Source: an uncultured Bifidobacterium sp. (GTDB lineage Bacteria > Actinomycetota > Actinomycetes > Actinomycetales > Bifidobacteriaceae). Taken from it: a stretch of DNA of 10,683 nt. Positions within the stretch are counted from its first letter, which is position 1. The number at the start of each line of letters is the position of its first letter. Shown in pieces: positions 6,103 to 10,683 of this stretch. The position numbers and the translations under genes were made by a program. The stretch is from contig CALEGL010000029.1 in NCBI GenBank assembly GCA_937876495.1, positions 1-10,683 of the forward strand, given 5' to 3'. The notes beneath the pieces were generated by a model. The model was given only the letters and a program-made list of their open reading frames with translations, searched no databases and was not told the origin of the DNA.

Positions 6103-7191
6103 ATGAAAAGGACGGGCATACGCGACGTGGCGAAGGCCGCCGGCGTCTCCATCTCCACGGTGTCGCGCGCCTTCACTCGCCCCGAGCTGGTGTCGGAGCG
6201 CACGCGACGGAAGGTCCTGGAGACGGCGGATCGCCTGGACTTCAACATCTCACGGTCGGCGACGGCCCTGAAATCCGGACAGACATACCGCGTCGCGCTG
6301 CTGATGAACGAGGAGGTCACCAGCTGGTTCAACACCCAGGTGTTCGCCGGCATCGACTCCGTCCTTCACGACGCCGGATACGACATCTCGCTGTTCCAGC
6401 ATATCGACACCGCGGAGAACCGTCGCAGCTTCTTCACGACCCTGCCCATACGGCGCAACGTCGACGCCGTCTTCGTCGCGTCCTTCGGAGTCGACCCGGC
6501 CGAGGCCGACAGGCTCAGACGCATCCGCGTGCCCATCGTGGGGATCAACACCCCGACGGACGACAATCTTGACGCCTCGGTGGGCATCGACGACAAGGCG
6601 GGTATGGAGGCCGCCACCCGTCATCTGCTCTCCCTAGGGCATCGATCCATCGTCTACGTATGCTCGGAGGCGTCCCCGTCCATCCATTCCAGCATCGACG
6701 AGCGGGCCAGCGGATTCGTCACGGCCTGCCGAGACGTCGAGAGGTCCCGGGAGCTGCGCTGGCGGGTCCTCTCCGTGCCTCGTGGACGAGCCTTCGCCGA
6801 TTCGGCGCTGGCCGCCCTTCTGGCGCTGGACGAGTTCCCCGACGCCATCTGCTGCCAGACGGACATGATGGCCATACCCCTGATCATCAAGCTCGCCCGC
6901 TACGGGTACGCATGCCCGAGAAACTATTCGATCGTCGGATTCGACGACAGCCCCTACGCGGACACCGTCGACCTGTCCACCATGCGACAGGACCCCTATG
7001 CGATGAGCCGGACGGCGGCACGCAAGGCCGTGATGCTCATGGCCGGCGGCCATCTGGACGATCCGCATGAGACGATCCTCCCCCAGTTGGTGATCCGCGG
7101 ATCCGAAGCCCCCTTCGCCGCCCCGGCATCGTCGGTGGAGACCGGCTACGGCATCGCCTCGAGCGCGCAGACCGCGAGCATCGCCGGGTAG
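6103..7191 (+). CDS. LacI-family transcriptional regulator, second copy
   Basis: A 362-residue regulator and paralogue of the one at 3095-4126. The helix-turn-helix is at about 6-25 (IRDVAKAAGVSISTVSRAF), the hinge is SRSATALKSG (48-57), then comes the sensor domain (VALLM, DAVFVASFGVD, VPIVGIN, GIDDKAGMEAATRHLLSLGHRSIVYV, CCQTDMMAIPLIIKL, YSIVGFDDSPYADTVDLSTMRQD). By hand about 37 of 55 residues of the DNA-binding and hinge part are identical to the other copy, including the SxSTVSRxF recognition segment, so the same operators are likely bound. The sensor halves differ more (NTPTDDN against NCVNPQD after VGIN), which suggests different effectors. ATG at 6103 has GAAGGG (6092-6097) 5 bases upstream. 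The last 15 codons, after LVIRGSEAPFAAPASSVETG, run into the convergent TraX-family gene. Confidence 0.95.
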   Translation: MKRTGIRDVAKAAGVSISTVSRAFTRPELVSERTRRKVLETADRLDFNISRSATALKSGQTYRVALLMNEEVTSWFNTQVFAGIDSVLHDAGYDISLFQHIDTAENRRSFFTTLPIRRNVDAVFVASFGVDPAEADRLRRIRVPIVGINTPTDDNLDASVGIDDKAGMEAATRHLLSLGHRSIVYVCSEASPSIHSSIDERASGFVTACRDVERSRELRWRVLSVPRGRAFADSALAALLALDEFPDAICCQTDMMAIPLIIKLARYGYACPRNYSIVGFDDSPYADTVDLSTMRQDPYAMSRTAARKAVMLMAGGHLDDPHETILPQLVIRGSEAPFAAPASSVETGYGIASSAQTASIAG

Positions 7192-7910
7192 AACGCATAC
7201 AGGACCCACGGCGTCCAGCCATGCCGGTATCCGAGCTCGTCGTTGTGGTAATGCACGACGGCGACGCCGATGGCGGGGAACACGAACGCCATGGCGCCCA
7301 GTAGACCCGCGGTGAACATCATGGTGTTCTCACGACGATGGAGCAGACGGAAGACGATGACGAAGGCCACGATGAGCAGTCCGACGTTCACCAGCCGCTG
7401 CCGCACCCCCACGCGCAGAAGAAGCATCCACAGCAGGGCGGACACGGAGGCGAGGACGACCACCGCCGTTCGCGTCCCGCGCGGGAAACGGTCGGCCCAG
7501 TCGATGACGATGAGCATGAGCAGCGCCACGACCAGCGCGATGACGGGGCTCTGGGAGGACCAGTCCACGACCTTTCCGCTCGTCGCCAGGTCATAGGGAA
7601 CCTCACTGACAACGGCCAGAACGGTCAGCCGCAGCAGATACCGTCCCACGCTGGAGGTGTGGCGATACCCCTCGCACAGCAGCCAGGCGAAGATCGGGGC
7701 CGCGCACCAGGACACGAGCTCGCAGATGACGAGGATGGTCATGCCCGTCAGATTGTCCGTCCCGGGATTCCCGAGCGCCTGTGGGAGAATGGTCGTGCCC
7801 AGAGCCGACAAAGTGAGCAGAGCGTCGCCAATCACCTTGAGCCGGAACGAGGACAGACCCCGCCTGCGTTTCTGATTCCCCTGGTCCTGCTGTCGTTGCG
7901 CGTCGTCCAT
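7146..7910 (-). CDS. TraX-family multi-pass membrane protein
   Basis: A 254-residue protein with about eight hydrophobic segments. TraX acetylates F pilin in the plasmid F system, but chromosomal relatives occur widely without conjugation genes, where their substrate is unknown; some are thought to be membrane acyltransferases. Family signatures are visible: SFRLKVIGDALLTLSALGT (21-39), APIFAWLLCEGYRHTSSV followed by YLLRL (71-95), SEVPYDLA (102-109), and the C-terminal WVLYAFYPAMLAVCAL (235-250). The ATG at 7910 is preferred because GGAGG (7915-7919) precedes it; an open extension to 8003 lacks such support. The gene lies 89 bases past the HAD stop, so it may be the third member of the GH13-HAD unit. 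That gap holds only an imperfect hairpin (7955-7978). The 3' end overlaps the second LacI gene on the other strand by 46 bases. Confidence 0.8.
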   Translation of the reverse strand: MDDAQRQQDQGNQKRRRGLSSFRLKVIGDALLTLSALGTTILPQALGNPGTDNLTGMTILVICELVSWCAAPIFAWLLCEGYRHTSSVGRYLLRLTVLAVVSEVPYDLATSGKVVDWSSQSPVIALVVALLMLIVIDWADRFPRGTRTAVVVLASVSALLWMLLLRVGVRQRLVNVGLLIVAFVIVFRLLHRRENTMMFTAGLLGAMAFVFPAIGVAVVHYHNDELGYRHGWTPWVLYAFYPAMLAVCALEAMP

Positions 7911-7999
7911 GCGACCTCCAGTCCACGGCCCCGAGGGCCGCATGCTCCCATCATCCCCCGTGCCCGTCAGGACAGGGGAGATCCGCCGTGACCTGCGCA

Positions 8000-8806
8000 T
8001 CATCGCGACAGAAGAAAATCCTCCAGCGTCGCATAATCCGCTCCCTGTAGCGACAGCACGGCGTCCGGGGACGCCGCGGGATCGTCCGGGGGCGAGATGG
8101 CCGTGCGCAGATACACGCCCGCGACCCCGGCACCGGCCGCGCCGCGGATGTCAGATCGCTCGTCGTTACCGACCATGATGGCGCGGGAGGGTTCCACATC
8201 CTCAGCGCGCAGGGCCCGCCTGAACAGCTCGGGGTCGGGCTTGCGCACGCCCTCCTCGCTGGAGATGACGATCCGGTCGAGGGCCGCGTCGAGCCCGAGC
8301 AGCCGCAGCTCAGGACGGGTGTAGCAGGCCTGGGCGTTGCTCACCAGAACGGTCCGCAGACCAGCCGCGCGCAGATGCCCGAGGAAGTCGATGGCGCCAG
8401 GATACGCGCGCAGCAGCGACGTGCTGCTTCTACGGAACCCCCAGGCGGCCTCGCGGGCATGCGATTCGCCACCGCCGGTTCCACGGATTCCGCAGATCCC
8501 CAGCAGATTGATGTAAATCGGCAGCACGTCAGGTTCGGGAAAGCGTCCATGCTCCGGATCGTCGCCGCCCATGTCCGCCACCGCGCGCGCCAGACGATCC
8601 GCAAACCAGGATCGGATGGCCCCGCCGTCCATGACGTCTCCGCCGTGATCGGCGATGAAGCGGGAAAGGAACATCCACGGCGCATCGGACCCCTCGTCGG
8701 TGCGGATGTCGATCAGCGTGCCGTACAGGTCGAAGAAAACGACATCGCGCCGTCCCGTACGAGCGCCCATGGAGTCCCCGTCCGTCCGGTCCACCACGTC
8801 CCTCAC
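8000..8806 (-). CDS. HAD-superfamily hydrolase
   Basis: A 268-residue haloacid dehalogenase-like hydrolase, usually a phosphatase acting on a small phosphorylated metabolite. Motif I is FFDLYGTL (24-31) with nucleophile Asp26; motif II is VLVSNAQ with Ser156; motif III is Lys189 in RKPDPELF; motif IV is VGNDERSDIRGA with Asp215 and Asp219. An alpha-helical cap of subclass I type fits residues 40-130. The second Asp of the usual DxD is Tyr28, a DxYGT variant seen in haloacid dehalogenases and some other HAD proteins, so ordinary phosphatase activity should not be assumed. GTG at 8806 overlaps the GH13 stop (GTGA), suggesting coupled translation; ATG at 8770 would drop 12 poorly conserved residues, and neither has a strong ribosome binding site. 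A sugar-phosphate or repair role is possible but not shown. Confidence 0.85.
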   Translation of the reverse strand: MRDVVDRTDGDSMGARTGRRDVVFFDLYGTLIDIRTDEGSDAPWMFLSRFIADHGGDVMDGGAIRSWFADRLARAVADMGGDDPEHGRFPEPDVLPIYINLLGICGIRGTGGGESHAREAAWGFRRSSTSLLRAYPGAIDFLGHLRAAGLRTVLVSNAQACYTRPELRLLGLDAALDRIVISSEEGVRKPDPELFRRALRAEDVEPSRAIMVGNDERSDIRGAAGAGVAGVYLRTAISPPDDPAASPDAVLSLQGADYATLEDFLLSR

Positions 8807-10401
8807 TTCCCGACCACCACGAAGGACCGGGGTCCCAGAACGGCCCGGCCGCCACCGATACGGACATCCCCCACCGACAGCAGAGACCTCCCTGCGGCGG
8901 CGTCAGCCGGAAGGTCGAAGCCCTCCTCGGACAACCCGGGATTCAGCGCCACAAGAAGACTCTCGCCCTCGTCCGCCGCCGTCCGTCTATAGGCGAAAAG
9001 ACGCCCGTCCTCCGGGGCGGCGACAACGTCGAGGCGCGCGGAGGAGGACAGCGCGGGATGCCTCCGACGCAGACGCAGCAGGGACTCGACCCAGTGCAGC
9101 ATGGAGTCGGAATCGTCCTGCTGCTCGGCGACGTTGGGAGCATGCGGATCGGGGTCGACGGGCAGGTACAGATTCTCCGGGTCCGCCGTGGAGAATCCGT
9201 CGTTTCTCCCTCCATCCCACTGCATGGGGGTGCGGCTACCGGTGCGGGCGTATCCGCCCTCCTTGGTGGAGATGTCACGGTAGCGCATCCCGATCTCGTC
9301 GCCGTAGTAAAGGAACGGCACGCCGGGCATCGTGAACAGCATGCCGTATCCGACCCGGCGCTCGCGGTCCGTGAGGCGCGGTGCCATCCGCGGGGTGTCG
9401 TGGTTGCAGGTGATGAAGCAGAAGCGGCCTTTGGACCGCGTCGCCTCGTACTGCGGCAGGTACTGGTCAAGGAAGGGACGGACGCTTCCGCCTCCATGAG
9501 CCGAGAAATAGCTGTGGTCATCCCTGACGTTCAAAGCCCCGTCGACGTTGCGGGCCAGGAGATTGTAACCGTTGGGAACGCCGTTCCAGCGCCAGTCGAG
9601 ATAGAAGTCCATGTCGAACCCGGCCTCGAGAGACTGCGCCGGCGTCCCCCATTCGGAGACGAAGACCGCGTCCGGATACTCGGACCGGACCGCGCCGAGC
9701 ATCTCCTGCCATGCGCGGATGGTCTCGGGCTTGTCGTCCCCGTCGTTCTTCACCAGCGAGTTCGCCATGTCGACGCGGAAGCCGTCGCAGCCGCGTGACA
9801 GCCAGAACCGCATGACGTCCACCATTGCACGCCTCGTGGCTCTGGCGGCCGGGGAGTCCGTGGACATCTGCCACTTCCGGTCCCTCGTCGCGAATCCGTA
9901 GTTGAGGGCGGGCTGGCATTTGAAGAAGTTGAGGATGTAGGTGGCGTCACGCTCGCTCTCCCCGCCGATGAAGGGCATGGAGTAGCCTTCGAATGCACTG
10001 TCGGTCCAGATGTAGCGGTCGGTGTACTCGTTGCGCTCCACGCGGGAGCTTTCGCGGAACCAGGGATGCTCCTCGCTGGTGTGTCCCGGGACGAGGTCGA
10101 GCAGCACATGCATGCCGCGCGAGTGCGCCTCGCGGAACAGCCGCTCCAGATCCGCATTGGTGCCGTAGCGGGGGGCGACCTTCATATAGTCGCTGACGTC
10201 GTAGCCGGCGTCCTTGAACGGGGAGTCGAAGCAGGGGTTGATCCACAGGGCGTCGCAGCCAAGGCCGCGCACGTAGTCGAGCCGGTCGATGATGCCGGGG
10301 ATGTCGCCGATGCCATCCCCGTTCGTGTCGAGAAAACTCTGCGGGTAGATCTCATAGAACACGGCATCGTCGAGCCACTCGGGTCCTGGCAGATTGGCCA
10401 T
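8803..10401 (-). CDS. GH13 alpha-glucosidase-like glycoside hydrolase, cytoplasmic
   Basis: A 532-residue enzyme of glycoside hydrolase family 13, expected to hydrolyse (or transfer) alpha-glucosyl residues of imported oligosaccharides by a retaining mechanism. No signal peptide. The (beta/alpha)8 barrel opens with VFYEIYPQSF (14-23) and a calcium-loop-like DTNGDGIGD (25-33). Region I is DLVPGH (102-107). Region II is GFRVDMANS with Arg209 and nucleophile Asp211. Region III has acid/base Glu250 (VFVSEWG). Region IV has NHD with His334 and Asp335. YYGDEIGM (365-372) and RTPMQWD (390-396) are typical of the oligo-1,6-glucosidase/alpha-glucosidase group, and a C-terminal beta domain ends at VVVGK. 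ATG at 10401 has AAAGGAG 5 bases upstream (10407-10413). The wording around regions II to IV does not let me fix the GH13 subfamily or linkage preference by eye. Confidence 0.93.
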   Translation of the reverse strand: MANLPGPEWLDDAVFYEIYPQSFLDTNGDGIGDIPGIIDRLDYVRGLGCDALWINPCFDSPFKDAGYDVSDYMKVAPRYGTNADLERLFREAHSRGMHVLLDLVPGHTSEEHPWFRESSRVERNEYTDRYIWTDSAFEGYSMPFIGGESERDATYILNFFKCQPALNYGFATRDRKWQMSTDSPAARATRRAMVDVMRFWLSRGCDGFRVDMANSLVKNDGDDKPETIRAWQEMLGAVRSEYPDAVFVSEWGTPAQSLEAGFDMDFYLDWRWNGVPNGYNLLARNVDGALNVRDDHSYFSAHGGGSVRPFLDQYLPQYEATRSKGRFCFITCNHDTPRMAPRLTDRERRVGYGMLFTMPGVPFLYYGDEIGMRYRDISTKEGGYARTGSRTPMQWDGGRNDGFSTADPENLYLPVDPDPHAPNVAEQQDDSDSMLHWVESLLRLRRRHPALSSSARLDVVAAPEDGRLFAYRRTAADEGESLLVALNPGLSEEGFDLPADAAAGRSLLSVGDVRIGGGRAVLGPRSFVVVGK

Positions 10402-10512
10402 AGGGACTCCTTTCCCAGTCGGTCTCCGGCATGGCCGGACACGCCACAGGCTATCAGCACGGACCTACCCGGACTGGCGGTTCCCGCGCGGAAACGCCTC
10501 GCGTCTCAGGTT

Positions 10513-10528
10513 TTGCAAACGTATGCAA
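10513..10528 (+). promoter_or_regulatory. LacI-type operator site E, best match in the window
   Basis: TTGCAAACGTATGCAA is a 16-base near-perfect palindrome: half-sites TTGCAAAC and TTGCATAC match at 7 of 8 positions around a central CG. Such CpG-centred sites are typical LacI-family operators. It covers the -35 of the rightward promoter and lies about 110 bases ahead of the divergent GH13 start, so it could serve both directions. Confidence 0.7.
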
Positions 10529-10542
10529 GTCATGTGTATACT
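10513..10542 (+). promoter_or_regulatory. Rightward promoter for a gene beyond the window
   Basis: TTGCAA (10513-10518) and TATACT (10537-10542) are spaced by 18 bases; the -10 matches 5 of 6 consensus positions and is preceded by TG at 10533-10534 and 10535-10536. The -35 is inside operator E. Transcription should begin near 10549 and continue past the window edge. Confidence 0.6.
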
Positions 10543-10569
10543 GCACCGTGTTCGGAAGTATGCAGGTGT

Positions 10570-10590
10570 CTCCCAAGAGTTTCATGGGAG
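10570..10590 (+). other. Leader hairpin next to a Shine-Dalgarno-like sequence
   Basis: CTCCCA (10570-10575) pairs with TGGGAG (10585-10590), a 6-bp stem with a 9-base loop, about 20 bases into the predicted rightward transcript. The right arm lies inside GGGAGG (10586-10591), an anti-Shine-Dalgarno match, so the fold could hide it. The link to a real start codon is not established. Confidence 0.3.
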
Positions 10591-10683
10591 GATGCGCGGA
10601 ATCGCGTCAGCGACGATGCACATCGCCTTTACGCCCGACAGAGAGAACAGACGCTTCACCGGCGAGGCGAAGCGCAGTTTGAG

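Larger units (their letters stand above)
10402..10683. other. Upstream region of the GH13 gene with a rightward promoter and operator
   Basis: The strip holds the GH13 ribosome binding site, the best operator-like palindrome of the window (10513-10528), a rightward promoter (10513-10542), and a leader with a hairpin (10570-10590). I find no good leftward -35/-10 for the GH13 gene. From 10592 a plus-strand frame (M-R-G-I-A-S-A-T-M-H-I...) stays open to the edge but has GGGAGG directly abutting its ATG, too close for a normal start, so no gene is called. Confidence 0.5.

Noticed and set aside
5732..6106. Small open frames in the gap between binding-protein and second LacI gene
   Set aside because: No ribosome binding site, no recognisable protein, and they cover the promoter and operator signals.
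7911..8003. N-terminal extension of the TraX-family protein that would overlap the HAD stop
   Set aside because: The internal ATG at 7910 has a GGAGG site, and the extension looks like non-coding DNA.
10592..10683. Open plus-strand frame reaching the right edge
   Set aside because: The ATG directly abuts GGGAGG and the internal ATG at 10616 has no ribosome binding site; the segment may be untranslated leader.
1..10683. CRISPR array, tRNA, rRNA, insertion sequence or phage genes
   Set aside because: Looked for regularly spaced repeats, cloverleaf-like segments, transposase motifs and terminal inverted repeats by eye; none was seen.

Overview
The window looks like a carbohydrate-uptake and glycoside-breakdown locus from a high-GC Gram-positive bacterium. 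Bifidobacterium or a close relative fits best. This is inferred from GC-rich coding DNA, a binding-protein-dependent sugar ABC importer with no ATPase gene beside it, paired LacI-type regulators, operator-like sites of the TTGCAAACGTATGCAA type, and purine-rich ribosome binding sites. The genus cannot be proved from this sequence alone.

Layout, left to right. On the minus strand, read from 2797 down: a MalF-type permease (1943-2797), a MalG-type permease overlapping it by 4 bases (1107-1946), a YesL/DUF624 membrane protein (77-826), and the likely first codons of another gene at the left edge. A LacI-family regulator (3095-4126, plus strand, TTG start) diverges from the permeases. The solute-binding lipoprotein (4358-5686, minus strand) lies beyond that regulator, so the importer is split into two transcription units. 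A 17-bp perfect inverted repeat separates the convergent regulator and binding-protein genes. A second, closely related LacI regulator (6103-7191, plus) diverges from the binding-protein gene. Its 3' end runs 46 bases into a convergent TraX-family membrane protein gene (7146-7910, minus). Then come, on the minus strand, a HAD-superfamily hydrolase (8000-8806) and a cytoplasmic GH13 alpha-glucosidase-like enzyme (8803-10401), with stop and start overlapping as GTGA. The right edge (10402-10683) holds the best operator of the window, overlapping a rightward promoter for a gene mostly or wholly outside the window.

How it would work (inference): the lipoprotein captures an oligosaccharide, the two permeases import it using an ATPase encoded elsewhere, and the GH13 enzyme hydrolyses alpha-glucosidic bonds in the cytoplasm. 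The two LacI paralogues have near-identical recognition and hinge helices, so both probably read the same operator. Five 14-bp sites resembling TGnnAACGTnTGCA lie in three intergenic regions. Three of them overlap the -35 element of a plausible promoter: for the permeases, for the binding protein, and for the unseen gene at the right. This would make the locus one regulon in spite of its fragmented layout. I saw no CRISPR array, tRNA, rRNA, insertion sequence or phage gene.
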